Shown here one piece after another: positions 7,616 through 15,721 of a stretch of 64,000 nt of DNA. A program made the position numbers and the translations under genes. Origin of the DNA: Nonomuraea spiralis. Lineage in GTDB: Bacteria; Actinomycetota; Actinomycetes; Streptosporangiales; Streptosporangiaceae. Location: NCBI RefSeq assembly GCF_014648435.1, contig NZ_BMRC01000031.1:1-64000 (forward strand), in the 5' to 3' direction. How positions within the stretch are numbered: the stretch's first letter is position 1; each line of letters opens with the position of its first letter. The notes beneath the pieces were generated by a model. That model saw only the letters and a program-made list of their open reading frames with translations. It ran no database searches and was not told where the DNA came from.

Positions 7616-8980
7616 CTACGTACGGGTGCGCTGGGTGACGGCGACGCAGGCCAGGACGACGAGCGCGGCGGCGACGGTGGCCGGGCCGAAGCGTTCGCCC
7701 ATCAGGAACCAGGCCCAGACGAGGGTCAGCAGCGGCTGGGCCAGCTGAGTCTGGCCGGCTCTGGCGATGCCGCCCCTGGCCAGGCCCACGTACCAGGGGA
7801 TGAAGCCGAGGAACATCGAGATCAGCGCCACGTACGCGAAGCCGCCGAGTGAGGGGGCGGTGGGCGTGATGGGGGTGGTCAGCGCCAGGACCGCGGTGAT
7901 CACGGCGGTCAGGGGGAGGGAGAGGACGAGGGTACGGCTGATCACCTGCCAGCCGGGGGTCGTCCTGGTCAGGCGGCCGCCTTCGGTGTAGCCGAGGGCG
8001 GCTGACAGGAGGGCGCCGACAAGGAGGATGTCCGGCCAGGCCGCGCCGGCCTGGCCTCGGGTGAGGGTGAAGGCGGTGATGGCGGCGGCGCCGGCGGCGC
8101 AGGCGGCCCAGAACAGCGGGCGTGGGCGTTCGCCTGCTCGTACGACGGCGCAGGCGGCGGTGGCGGCGGGGAGCAGGGCGATGACGACGGCGGCGTGGGA
8201 GGTGCTGGCGCCCAGGTTCAGGGCCAGGCCGCTGAAGACGGGGAAGCCGAAGACGACGCCGAGTGAGATGACGGCGTAGGAGGGCCATTGGTGGCGTGGT
8301 GGGAGGAGGGGGAGGCGGGCGGCTTTGAGGCAGATCAGGGCGATGATGCCGGCCAGGGCGGCGCGGCCGATGGCGACCAGCCAGGGGTCGAAGCCCTGCA
8401 TCGCGTAGACGGTGCCGGGGAAGCTGCCGGAGAAGGCCAGGACGCCCAGGAAGGCGAGCATCGTCCCTTGGCGGGCGCGAGCGGCTGCGCCGCCGTCGGC
8501 TCCTTGCGCGGGGGCGGTGGCTGACGAAGCGCCGCGCGGGGTGCCGGTCCTGCTCGGCGTCCGGGCCGCCTCGGGGCTGCGCCGTGAGGTGTCGGAAGTG
8601 AGGCTGGGGCCCTCAGGGGTGCGGTGCGAGGAGGCCGGAGTAACGCTGGGGCCCTCAGCGGTGCGGTGCGAGGAGGCCGCAGTAACGGTGGGGTCCTCGG
8701 GAGTGCGACGCGAAGAGGCCGGAGTAACGCTGGGGCCCTCAGGAGTGCGGCGCGAAGAGGCCGGAGTAACGCTGGGGTCCTCAGGGGTGCGGTGCGAGGA
8801 GGTGGGAGCAACCCCGAGGCCCTCGGGGGTGTGGCGCAAGGGGGCGGTGGCGGGGTCGTTGGGGGCCTGGTGAGGGGTGGTGGGGGGATTGGATGCGGCG
8901 TGGGAAGAGGTGGGGTGGTGCGGAGGGGTGGGTGGGGGCGCTACTTGGGGGTGATGGGTAGCGCTATTGTGGTCTTTCAT
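7616..8980 (-). CDS. EamA/DMT-family exporter with a repeat-rich N-terminal extension
   Basis: From residue 174 (ATG 8461) onward the protein is a typical ten-helix drug/metabolite transporter: LAFLGVLAFSGSFPGT, ALNLGASTSHAAVVIALLPA, and the second EamA half with SLGGFAYVALISMFLGFIPW and QLAQPLLTLVWAWFLMGERF. It would export a small metabolite or amino acid. The preceding 173 residues are Pro/Ser/Thr-rich and contain a 14-residue unit repeated about six times (VTPASSRRTPEGPS). ATG 8980 shares its bases with the divergent MocR start. ATG 8461 has AAGGG just upstream and gives a normal-length 281-residue transporter. Which start is used cannot be decided by eye; the extension may be untranslated. 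Adjacent MocR proteins commonly control such exporters. Confidence 0.7.
   Translation of the reverse strand: MKDHNSATHHPQVAPPPTPPHHPTSSHAASNPPTTPHQAPNDPATAPLRHTPEGLGVAPTSSHRTPEDPSVTPASSRRTPEGPSVTPASSRRTPEDPTVTAASSHRTAEGPSVTPASSHRTPEGPSLTSDTSRRSPEAARTPSRTGTPRGASSATAPAQGADGGAAARARQGTMLAFLGVLAFSGSFPGTVYAMQGFDPWLVAIGRAALAGIIALICLKAARLPLLPPRHQWPSYAVISLGVVFGFPVFSGLALNLGASTSHAAVVIALLPAATAACAVVRAGERPRPLFWAACAAGAAAITAFTLTRGQAGAAWPDILLVGALLSAALGYTEGGRLTRTTPGWQVISRTLVLSLPLTAVITAVLALTTPITPTAPSLGGFAYVALISMFLGFIPWYVGLARGGIARAGQTQLAQPLLTLVWAWFLMGERFGPATVAAALVVLACVAVTQRTRT
8577..8829. repeat. 42-bp tandem repeats within the transporter N-terminal region
   Basis: Units start at about 8577, 8619, 8661, 8703, 8745 and 8787, with a 42-base period in the five conserved copies. 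Because 42 is a multiple of three, the repeat preserves the transporter frame and encodes the 14-residue unit described for that gene. Divergence among units (GGCC/GGTCC, GGTGCGAGG/ACGCGAAG) shows the array is not recent. Confidence 0.85.
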
Positions 8981-9000
8981 GGTCAACGATAGCAGTATCG
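8961..9000. promoter_or_regulatory. Face-to-face start codons (CATG) with inverted repeats
   Basis: The ATG of the transporter (minus, 8980) and of MocR (plus, 8979) overlap in CATG. CTATTG/TATTGT lies nine bases before the plus ATG and TATCGT a similar distance before the minus ATG, as expected for two leaderless promoters. CGATA-GCAG-TATCG (8987-9000) is a perfect inverted repeat, and GCTATTG (8963-8969) pairs imperfectly with CGATAGC (8987-8993). Either is a candidate MocR operator covering both starts. Confidence 0.45.
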
Positions 9001-10394
9001 CCCAGATTGCTGCGATGTTGCGGGAAGCGGCCGATCGTCTCGGTCCCGGTGCGCGGCTGCCGTCCAGTCGGGAGATCATGCGGCGGCACAACGTCAGCCC
9101 CGTGACGGTCTCGCGGGCCATCGGTCAGCTCGCCGCAGAGGGTCGGGTGGTGTCGCGTCCGGGCAGCGGCGCGTTCGTGGCGGCGCGGCAGCCGGTACGC
9201 GGTCAGGACCCGGTGGACCTGTCCTGGCAGACGGTCGCGCTCGGCGACCGGGTGGTGGACGACGGCCCGGTGGCGGCGCTGCTGGCCCGTCCGCCCGAGG
9301 AGGCGGTGCCGCTGACCGGCGGCTACCTACATCCGGGGCTGCGGCCGGACCGGCAGCTCGCGGCGGCCGCCGCGCGGGCCGTACGAAGGCCGGACGCCTG
9401 GGCGGTGCCGCCGCTCACCGGGCTGCGGGAGCTGCGGAGCTGGTTCGCCCGGCAGGCCGGCGGGGACGTGACGGCGGCGGACGCGCTGATCGTCAGCGGC
9501 GGCCAGGCGGCGCTCACGCACGCGTTCAGGGCGCTGGCGGCCCCCGGTACGCCGGTGCTGGTCGAGACGCCCACCTACCCGGGGGCGCTGGCGGCGGCCA
9601 AGGCGGCGGGGTTGCGGGCGACGGCCGTGCCGATGGACCGGGACGGCGTACGGCCCGAGCTGCTGGCCGAGGCGTTCGCCGTCACCGGCGCGCGGGTGTT
9701 CTTCTGCCAGCCCACCCTGCACAACCCGACGGGCGCGACGTTGTCCCCGGACCGGCGCGCGCAGGTTCTGGAGGTGGCGAGGGCGGCGGGGGCGTTCGTG
9801 ATCGAGGACGACTACGCCCGCTACCTGGCCCCCGGCGCGCCCCCGTCGCTGGCCTCCATGGACGCTCACGGCACGGTCGTCAACGTGGGCTCGCTGACCA
9901 AGATCCTCTCCCCCAGCCTGCGGGTGGCGGCCGTCGTCGCCCGCGGGCCCGCCGCGCACCGGCTGCGGGCCAGCCAGCTCGTCGAGTCGTTCTTCGTGGC
10001 CAGGCCGCTGCAGGAGACGGCGCTGGAGTTCGTGGGCTCGGCGGCCTGGAGCAGGCATCTGAACGCCGTCCACGCCGAGATCCTCACCAGGCGGGACGCG
10101 CTCGCGGCGGCACTGGCGGCCCGCATGCCCGCGGCCGAGGTGCACCTGCTGCCGATCGGCGGCCTGCACCTGTGGCTCCGGCTGCCCGCCGAGGTGGACG
10201 AGAACACGCTGGTCGAGACGGCCAGGCGGCTCGGGACGCTGGTGAGCCCCGGGCGGATGTACTACCCGTCTGAGCCGCCGGGCCCGCGGATCAGGGTGAC
10301 CCACATGGCCGCCGCCGACCTGCCGGAGCTGGCCGAGGGGGTGCGCAGGCTCGCCGAGGCGCTGGAGCGCTGCCTGCTCTCACAGGTCCCGTGA
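8979..10394 (+). CDS. MocR/PdxR-type regulator (GntR HTH fused to a PLP aminotransferase domain)
   Basis: Residues 1-70 are a GntR winged helix (PSSREIMRRHNVSPVTVSRAI, RPGSGAFV). Residues about 95-470 are a fold-type I aminotransferase domain with HNPTG, IEDDYARYL (the PLP-pyridine Asp) and GSLTKILSPSLR carrying the Schiff-base lysine. MocR proteins use PLP or an amino-acid adduct as a signal and usually regulate the divergent gene, here the EamA exporter. ATG 8979 is preferred over TTG 8967 because the HTH starts immediately and a -10-like TATTGT lies upstream. Length (471) is normal. The HTH segment is short, but the recognition helix is intact. Three hairpin repeats overlap its stop codon. 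Confidence 0.88.
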   Translation: MVNDSSIAQIAAMLREAADRLGPGARLPSSREIMRRHNVSPVTVSRAIGQLAAEGRVVSRPGSGAFVAARQPVRGQDPVDLSWQTVALGDRVVDDGPVAALLARPPEEAVPLTGGYLHPGLRPDRQLAAAAARAVRRPDAWAVPPLTGLRELRSWFARQAGGDVTAADALIVSGGQAALTHAFRALAAPGTPVLVETPTYPGALAAAKAAGLRATAVPMDRDGVRPELLAEAFAVTGARVFFCQPTLHNPTGATLSPDRRAQVLEVARAAGAFVIEDDYARYLAPGAPPSLASMDAHGTVVNVGSLTKILSPSLRVAAVVARGPAAHRLRASQLVESFFVARPLQETALEFVGSAAWSRHLNAVHAEILTRRDALAAALAARMPAAEVHLLPIGGLHLWLRLPAEVDENTLVETARRLGTLVSPGRMYYPSEPPGPRIRVTHMAAADLPELAEGVRRLAEALERCLLSQVP

Positions 10395-10446
10395 TCGGAC
10401 TGGCATCACAGGTCCCGTGATCAGACTGGCATCACAGGTCCCATGA
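10380..10446. repeat. Three 26-bp tandem repeats, each an imperfect hairpin, at a gene end
   Basis: TCACAGGTCCCGTGA begins at 10380, 10406 and 10432 (the last copy reads CCATGA), with ACTGGCA between copies. Each 15-base core is a near palindrome (TCAC.GG.CC.GTGA). The first copy includes the MocR stop codon (10392-10394), so the array trails the gene. It may act as a terminator or as operator sites for the next gene, whose start is at 10472. No U-tract follows. Confidence 0.7.
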
Positions 10447-10471
10447 TCGGATGCCCGATAGAGTGTCGGGC

Positions 10472-10987
10472 ATGCCGTTCTCCGCGGAGCTCGTACGCGA
10501 CTTCGTGAACACCTACGACGTCGAGGCCGATGCGGACGAGCTGTCCTCCCCCACCGAGCTGGCGTTGTGGCTGCGTGACCGGGGTCTGAGCGGTCCGGGC
10601 GACCGGGCGGGCGACGACGACCTGCTCACCGCCCTGGCCCTGCGCGAGGGCCTGCGGGCCGCGCTCAGGCGCGAACGGGCCGACCTGCCCGCCCTCCCGC
10701 TCACGGTGGGCGTGGGCGGCGACGGCCTGCCGGAGCTCGTCCCGGCGGGCGAGGGTGTGCGGGCCGGGTTGTCCGCGATCGCCGCCGCGTCGGTCGGCGC
10801 GTCCTGGGATCGGCTCAAGGTGTGCGCGGAGGGAACGTGTCAGCGGGCGTTCATCGACTCGTCCAGGAATCGTTCGCGCTCGTGGTGTTCGATGCGGGTA
10901 TGCGGTAACCGCACCAAGACACGCGCATACCGGGCGCGGAAGCGGGGTTCGCGTCGTCTCCAAGGGTCAAACACCGATACGGTGTAA
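10472..10987 (+). CDS. ABATE/CGNR zinc-finger protein, putative regulator
   Basis: The 171-residue protein has the two-part ABATE-CGNR layout. An N-terminal alpha/beta domain (about 1-115; FVNTYDVEADADEL, ELALWLRDRGL, ALREGLRAAL) is followed by a C-terminal zinc finger with C-x4-C, then WC and the signature CGNRTKTRAYRAR (about residues 125-160). Family members are thought to be stress-linked transcriptional regulators. ATG 10472 is chosen because the family begins with a hydrophobic F/V-N stretch right after it; the upstream in-frame ATG gives seven extra residues. A perfect hairpin follows two bases after its stop. Confidence 0.85.
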   Translation: MPFSAELVRDFVNTYDVEADADELSSPTELALWLRDRGLSGPGDRAGDDDLLTALALREGLRAALRRERADLPALPLTVGVGGDGLPELVPAGEGVRAGLSAIAAASVGASWDRLKVCAEGTCQRAFIDSSRNRSRSWCSMRVCGNRTKTRAYRARKRGSRRLQGSNTDTV

Positions 10988-10988
10988 C

Positions 10989-11006
10989 TCGTGCCTTGTG
11001 GCACGA
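10989..11006. terminator. Short perfect hairpin after the CGNR gene
   Basis: TCGTGCC-TTGT-GGCACGA forms a seven-base stem with a four-base loop two bases after the TAA at 10985-10987. There is no T-run, so it may be an RNA-stabilising 3' end, a weak terminator or a binding site near the next promoter. Confidence 0.5.
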
Positions 11007-11031
11007 ACGGCAGGCGAAGGAGCGGGCCGAG

Positions 11032-11640
11032 ATGGCAGACGTAGGCGTCCGGGCGGCCCGGCGCGAGGATGTTCTCCAGGTTGCGAATACTCAGATCCGC
11101 GCCTGGCGCTACGGCTATCGGGAGTTCCTCCCGGAGGGCCCACTCGAGCAGATGACGGGCCCGGCGGCCGAGAAGATGTGGCTGCGCCAGTGGGACGAGG
11201 CGATCGTCGCCCCGCCCGGCCCCACGCACCGGGTGCTGGTCGCGGTGGAGACCATCCTCGACACCGAGGGTTTCCCGGCGCTCGGCGCGGGCGGCAGCGC
11301 GGCGCTGACGACCCCGCGCGGCGGCGAGCGCGTGGTGGGGCTGGCCTCGCACGCCCCCGCCGAGGATCCCGACCTGGATCCCAGCAGGGTCGCCGAGATG
11401 CTGACGCTGCTGGTCGACCCTGACTTCGTCCGTCGCGGCCACGGCAGCCGCCTGCTCAACGCCACCGTCGACTACCTGCGCGAGGACGGCTTCCGCCAGA
11501 TCGTCACCTGGGTGTTCGCCGACAACTACGCGGTGCTCGGCTTCCTGGAGTCGGCCGGCTGGGGAGAGGACATGGCCGAACGTGTCCTCGACATGGGCCG
11601 TCCGATCCGCATGGTCAGGCTCACCACGGATATCAGCTAG
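11032..11640 (+). CDS. GNAT-family N-acetyltransferase
   Basis: The 202-residue enzyme transfers an acyl group from acetyl-CoA to an unknown amine. The GNAT core is clear: an N-terminal RAARREDVLQVANTQIRAWR, motif A LTLLVDPDFVRRGHGSRLL with the R-x-x-G-x-G/S pyrophosphate loop, and motif B WVFADNYAVLGFLESAGW. The insertion around residues 75-100 (LGAGGSAALTTPRGG) is unusual. ATG 11032 is selected because AAGGAG lies about ten bases upstream; the frame is open from TTG 10996. It ends 12 bases before menA and may be co-transcribed with it. Confidence 0.85.
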   Translation: MADVGVRAARREDVLQVANTQIRAWRYGYREFLPEGPLEQMTGPAAEKMWLRQWDEAIVAPPGPTHRVLVAVETILDTEGFPALGAGGSAALTTPRGGERVVGLASHAPAEDPDLDPSRVAEMLTLLVDPDFVRRGHGSRLLNATVDYLREDGFRQIVTWVFADNYAVLGFLESAGWGEDMAERVLDMGRPIRMVRLTTDIS

Positions 11641-11652
11641 AGGTTCGACAGC

Positions 11653-12528
11653 ATGGCTACCCCCGGTCAGTGGATCGCGGGCGCGCGCCCGCGCACCCTT
11701 CCCAACGCCGTAGTCCCCGTCATGGTCGGCACGGGCGTGGCGGTCGGCGACGGCGGATTCGTCTGGTGGCGCGCGGTCCTGGCGCTGCTCGTGGCGCTGT
11801 CGTTGCAGATCGGCGTCAACTACGCCAACGACTACAGCGACGGCATCCGCGGCACCGACGACCAGCGGGTCGGCCCGATGCGGCTCGTGGGCTCGCGGGC
11901 GGCCACGCCCCGGCAGGTCCTGACGGCGGCGCTGGGCTGCTTCGCGGTCGCGGCGGTGCTCGGGCTCGTTCTGGTGGTCGTGACGCGGGCGTGGTGGATC
12001 CTGCTGGTGGGGGTCGCGTGCATCGGCGCGGCCTGGTTCTACACCGGCGGCAAGCGGCCCTACGGTTACCGCGGGCTCGGTGAACTGGCCGTCTTCGTGT
12101 TCTTCGGCGTGGTCCCGGTGATGGGCACCGCGTACGTGCAGACCGAGCAGCTGAGCTGGACCGCCTTCCTCGCCTCGATCCCGGTGGGCCTGCTGTCGTG
12201 CTCGATGCTGGTGGTCAACAACCTGCGCGACGTCCAGACGGACAGCACGTCGGGCAAGCGCACGCTGGCGGTGCGGCTGGGCGCCGAGCGTACCCGGGCG
12301 CTGTACGTGTCGTGCCAGGTGGTGCCGTTCGTGGTGGCGCTGGCGATGATCGCGGTCACGCCGTGGGCGGCGCTCGCGGCGCTGGCCGCGCCGCTCGCGG
12401 TCACGCCGATCAGGACCGTGCTGGGCAAGGCCGTCGGGCCGGCGCTGATCGCGGTGCTGCAGCAGACGGGCAAGCTCCAGATGGCGTACGGCCTGCTGTT
12501 CGCGGTCGGCTTGGCGATCACTTTGTAG
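11653..12528 (+). CDS. menA: 1,4-dihydroxy-2-naphthoate polyprenyltransferase
   Basis: MenA prenylates DHNA to demethylmenaquinone in the membrane, the step that commits quinone biosynthesis. The UbiA-family Asp-rich motif NYANDYSDGIRGTDDQR begins near residue 56, followed by the MenA-typical GPMRLV. The second Asp-rich motif is NNLRDVQTDSTSGKRTLAVR near 190. About eight to nine membrane helices span the remaining 291 residues. The size matches actinobacterial MenA. No other men genes are in the window, though MenA is often separate in actinomycetes. It lies 12 bases after an acetyltransferase gene. Confidence 0.93.
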   Translation: MATPGQWIAGARPRTLPNAVVPVMVGTGVAVGDGGFVWWRAVLALLVALSLQIGVNYANDYSDGIRGTDDQRVGPMRLVGSRAATPRQVLTAALGCFAVAAVLGLVLVVVTRAWWILLVGVACIGAAWFYTGGKRPYGYRGLGELAVFVFFGVVPVMGTAYVQTEQLSWTAFLASIPVGLLSCSMLVVNNLRDVQTDSTSGKRTLAVRLGAERTRALYVSCQVVPFVVALAMIAVTPWAALAALAAPLAVTPIRTVLGKAVGPALIAVLQQTGKLQMAYGLLFAVGLAITL

Positions 12529-12633
12529 CCGGGTACAACTGGCTCTCGTACGCTCGTATGTCTGGATAAATCACCAGGTCACCCCCCTACGGTTCACTGT
12601 GTGCGCACGCACGAGCGACCCTCAGGAGGGGCA

Positions 12634-13983
12634 ATGGAACAACGCGGGATCGAACTGGTCTCGGCCGGCGAAAGGTACGGCCGCCCGCGTGACCTGCTTT
12701 TCCTCTGGTCGGGGACGACGATGGGCATCTTCACCCTCGTCTACGGCATCACGATCGTGGCGGCCTTCCAGCTCAGCTTCACGCAGGCGGTCATCGCGAT
12801 CGTCATCGGCAACCTGCTGGCGTTCCCGCTGGTCGGCCTGACCAGCTTGCAGGGCCCGGCGACCGGCACCTCCACCATGGCGGTCTCCAGGGCCGCGTAC
12901 GGCCCCAAGGGCGCGCGCGTCCTCAGCTTCTTCGGCTGGCTGAACATGGTCGGCTTCGAGGCCGGCGGCATGGTGCTGATCACGTTCGCGGCGTTGTCGC
13001 TGCTGGAGCAGGCGGGGGTGAGCGACCAGGGGCTCGGGCTCAAGGTCGTGGTCATCCTGGTGGCCGCGGCCATCCAGCTCGTGTTGCCGCTGATCGGGCA
13101 CGCCGCGGTGATGAAGGCGCAGAAGTACTTCACCTGGGTGTTCGTGGTGCTGTTCGGCGTGATGGCGATCCTGATCGCGCCCAAGGTTGAGCTCGGGGGC
13201 GGCGGCGGTTCCGCGGACTTCGCGACGTTCACGATGGCGATCGCGATGATCATGTCGGCGGGCGGGCTGTCGTGGGGGCCGCTGGGCGGTGACTACTCCC
13301 GCTACCTGCCGGCGAACTCCTCCAAGAAGGCGGTCTTCGGCTACGCGGCCCTCGGCGGGTTCGTCCCGTACGTGCTGCTGATGACGCTCGGGGCGGCCGT
13401 GGCGACCGTGGTCAAGGACAACACCGACCCGATCTCGGGGCTGCCGGGCGCGCTGCCCGGCTGGTTCGTGGTGCCGTACCTGCTGCTGGCGATCGTGTCG
13501 CTGTTCGCGGTCAACACCACCGACCTGTACTCGTCGGGGCTGAACCTCCAGGCGGCCGGGATCAAGGTCAAGCGCTGGGTGGCGGTCGTGGGCGACCTCG
13601 TGCTGTGCGTGATCATCACGTTCGTGGCGGTCACCTCGAACAACTTCAACACCATGCTCAACAACTTCCTCTCGCTGCTGATCATCTGGCTGGCGCCCTG
13701 GGCGGGGGTCTACATCACCGACTGGCTGCGCCGGAGGGGCCGCTACGACGCCGAGGCGCTGTTCGACGAGCGGGCGCCCGGCCAGATCCGGTGGCCGGCC
13801 CTCGTCGCGCAGGCCCTGGGCATGGTGGCGGCGGCCCTGTGGATCAACTCGGCCGTCTTCGTCGGGCCGCTGTCGGCGGCGACCGGCGGCAGCGACTTCA
13901 GCATCTTCGCGGGCTTCCTGGTGGCGGGGGCGGCGTACGCGCTGCTCGTGCCGCGGCCCGCCGTACGGACTGTGGAGGCATGA
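12634..13983 (+). CDS. NCS1-family purine/cytosine permease
   Basis: The 449-residue protein has about twelve membrane segments and the cytosine-permease fold (GIFTLVYGITIVAAFQLSFT, GPATGTSTMAVSRAAYGPKG, SAGGLSWGPLGGDYSRYLP, NNFNTMLNNFLSLLIIW). It imports a nucleobase with a cation. ATG 12634 has AGGAGG four bases upstream; GTG 12601 is upstream in frame but has none. The stop overlaps the start of an adenine deaminase gene, and an adenosine-deaminase-family gene follows, so the cargo is probably adenine or a related purine base. Confidence 0.9.
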   Translation: MEQRGIELVSAGERYGRPRDLLFLWSGTTMGIFTLVYGITIVAAFQLSFTQAVIAIVIGNLLAFPLVGLTSLQGPATGTSTMAVSRAAYGPKGARVLSFFGWLNMVGFEAGGMVLITFAALSLLEQAGVSDQGLGLKVVVILVAAAIQLVLPLIGHAAVMKAQKYFTWVFVVLFGVMAILIAPKVELGGGGGSADFATFTMAIAMIMSAGGLSWGPLGGDYSRYLPANSSKKAVFGYAALGGFVPYVLLMTLGAAVATVVKDNTDPISGLPGALPGWFVVPYLLLAIVSLFAVNTTDLYSSGLNLQAAGIKVKRWVAVVGDLVLCVIITFVAVTSNNFNTMLNNFLSLLIIWLAPWAGVYITDWLRRRGRYDAEALFDERAPGQIRWPALVAQALGMVAAALWINSAVFVGPLSAATGGSDFSIFAGFLVAGAAYALLVPRPAVRTVEA

Positions 13984-15719
13984 TGGACCGCGACCTGCTG
14001 GACGTGGCGTACGGGCGCCGGCCCGCCGACCGGATCATCACGGGCGGCACGCTCGTCAACGTGCTGACCGGCGAGCTCTACCCGGCCGAGATCGGCATCG
14101 TGGGCGGCCGGATCGCCGCCGTCGAGCCGGTGCTGGAGCGCGGCCCGGACACCGAGATCATCGACGCCCGGGGCGGTTACCTGGTGCCGGGCCTGATCGA
14201 CGGTCACCTGCATATCGAGTGCAGCAAGCTGTCGGTCACCAGCTTCGCCGACCTGGTGGTGCCGTTCGGCACGACGAGCGTGGTGTCGGGGCTGGACCAG
14301 ATCCTCGTGGCCGAGGGACTGCCGGGCGTACGGCGTTTCCTGGACGAGTCGGCGGCGACCGGCATGCGAATCTGGTGGGGTGCACCCGCGAAGGCGCCCT
14401 ACACCGTGCCGGAGTCGACCGTCGGTCATCCGTTCGGTCCGGCTGAGCACAGGATCGCCCAGGAATGGCCGGAATGTGTGGGCATCTGGGAGACCGTCCA
14501 GGAGATGGTGGAACACTCCGACCCCGCCGTCCTGGAGGCCCTCGACCTGGCGCGGGAGCGGCGACTGCCGGTGTTCGGCTGCGCGCCGCTGTCCGACCCG
14601 CGCCGGATCAGCGGCCTGGCCGCGGCCGGCGTACGGCTGGACCACGAGTCGTACTCGCACGAGGAGATGCTGGAGAAGCTGCGCCGCGGCATGTACGGCA
14701 TCATCCGCGAGTCGTCCGTCGCCCACTTCCTCGACGAGAACATCAAGGCCGTGGCCACGGCCGGCGCCCGCAGGCTGGCGTTCTGCACCGACGACGTGCA
14801 CGCGGCCGACGTGCTGGCCGGCGGCCACATGGACAAGCTGGTCCGGATGGCGGTCGCGGCCGGGGTCGACCCGGTGACGGCGATCCAGATGGCCACCGTC
14901 AACTGCGCGGAGATGTACCGCATCGACCACCTGGTCGGCAGCCTCTCCCCCGGCCGGTTCGCGGACGTGCTGATCGTGGACTCGCTGGAGGACTTCCGGG
15001 TCCGCGAGGTGATCGCCAACGGCGTGCCCGCCGCCAGGGACGGGCAGATGGTCACGCCGACGCCGGCTCCCGAGCGCGGCCCGGTCCGGCCCTTCCCGAT
15101 CAGCCCGGTCACCGCGGACGACCTGGTGCTGCGCGCCGAGGGCGCCGAGGCGACCGTACTGACCCTCGGGTTCACCGAGCAGGTCTTCGTCCGCAAGAGG
15201 CGCGACGTGACGCTGCCCGTGGTGAACGGCGTCGTGGAGCCGTCCGTGGAGCAGGACGCGCTGCTCGTCACGGTCGTCGAGCGGTACGGCAAGACCGGCA
15301 ACAAGCCGGTCGCCATGGTCAGCGGCATGGGCCTGCGGGCCGGCGCGATCGCCACCAGCGCGGCCCCCGACGACAACAACATCATCTGCGTGGGCGCCTC
15401 CCGCGAGGACATGGCGCTGGCCGTCAACACCGTCGCCGAGCAGGGCGGCGGCCAGGCCGTCGTGGTGGACGGCGAGGTGCGGGCGCTGCTGCCGCTGCCG
15501 GTCGGCGGCATCGTCTCCGACCTGCCCGCCGCCGAGATGGCCGTGCTGGAGGAGCGGCTCGACGACCTGGCCCGCGAGCTGGGCTGCACGCTGCCCGCGC
15601 CGCTTATGTACCTGTTCTTCCTGTCGATCACCGCGATCCCCGACTACGCCGTCACCGACCTCGGACTGATCGACTGCGTACGGCTCACGGTCGTCGACCC
15701 GATCCTCACGGAGGTTTGA
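13983..15719 (+). CDS. ade: Adenine deaminase (amidohydrolase type)
   Basis: This 578-residue amidohydrolase converts adenine to hypoxanthine and ammonia. The metal-binding GLIDGHLHIECSKLSVTSF (near residue 62), DHESYSHEE (near 220), FCTDDVHAADVL (near 260) and the C-terminal cyclase-like domain (SGMGLRAGAIATSAAPDDNN near 440) match the Ade family in order and length. The start overlaps the permease stop by one base (TGATG). A second in-frame ATG at 13980 would overlap it by four bases; GGAGG is better spaced for 13983. Two bases separate its stop from the next deaminase start. It is the second step of a probable adenine uptake and salvage operon. Confidence 0.9.
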   Translation: MDRDLLDVAYGRRPADRIITGGTLVNVLTGELYPAEIGIVGGRIAAVEPVLERGPDTEIIDARGGYLVPGLIDGHLHIECSKLSVTSFADLVVPFGTTSVVSGLDQILVAEGLPGVRRFLDESAATGMRIWWGAPAKAPYTVPESTVGHPFGPAEHRIAQEWPECVGIWETVQEMVEHSDPAVLEALDLARERRLPVFGCAPLSDPRRISGLAAAGVRLDHESYSHEEMLEKLRRGMYGIIRESSVAHFLDENIKAVATAGARRLAFCTDDVHAADVLAGGHMDKLVRMAVAAGVDPVTAIQMATVNCAEMYRIDHLVGSLSPGRFADVLIVDSLEDFRVREVIANGVPAARDGQMVTPTPAPERGPVRPFPISPVTADDLVLRAEGAEATVLTLGFTEQVFVRKRRDVTLPVVNGVVEPSVEQDALLVTVVERYGKTGNKPVAMVSGMGLRAGAIATSAAPDDNNIICVGASREDMALAVNTVAEQGGGQAVVVDGEVRALLPLPVGGIVSDLPAAEMAVLEERLDDLARELGCTLPAPLMYLFFLSITAIPDYAVTDLGLIDCVRLTVVDPILTEV

Positions 15720-15721
15720 TC

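Noticed and set aside
6006..8288. A 760-codon open frame on the minus strand
   Set aside because: It is an alternative frame of the diiron, ASCH and transporter genes; composition is Arg/Pro-rich and it has no domain.
13605..13982. N-terminal extension of adenine deaminase
   Set aside because: It lies in the wrong frame of the permease; the family begins at 13983.
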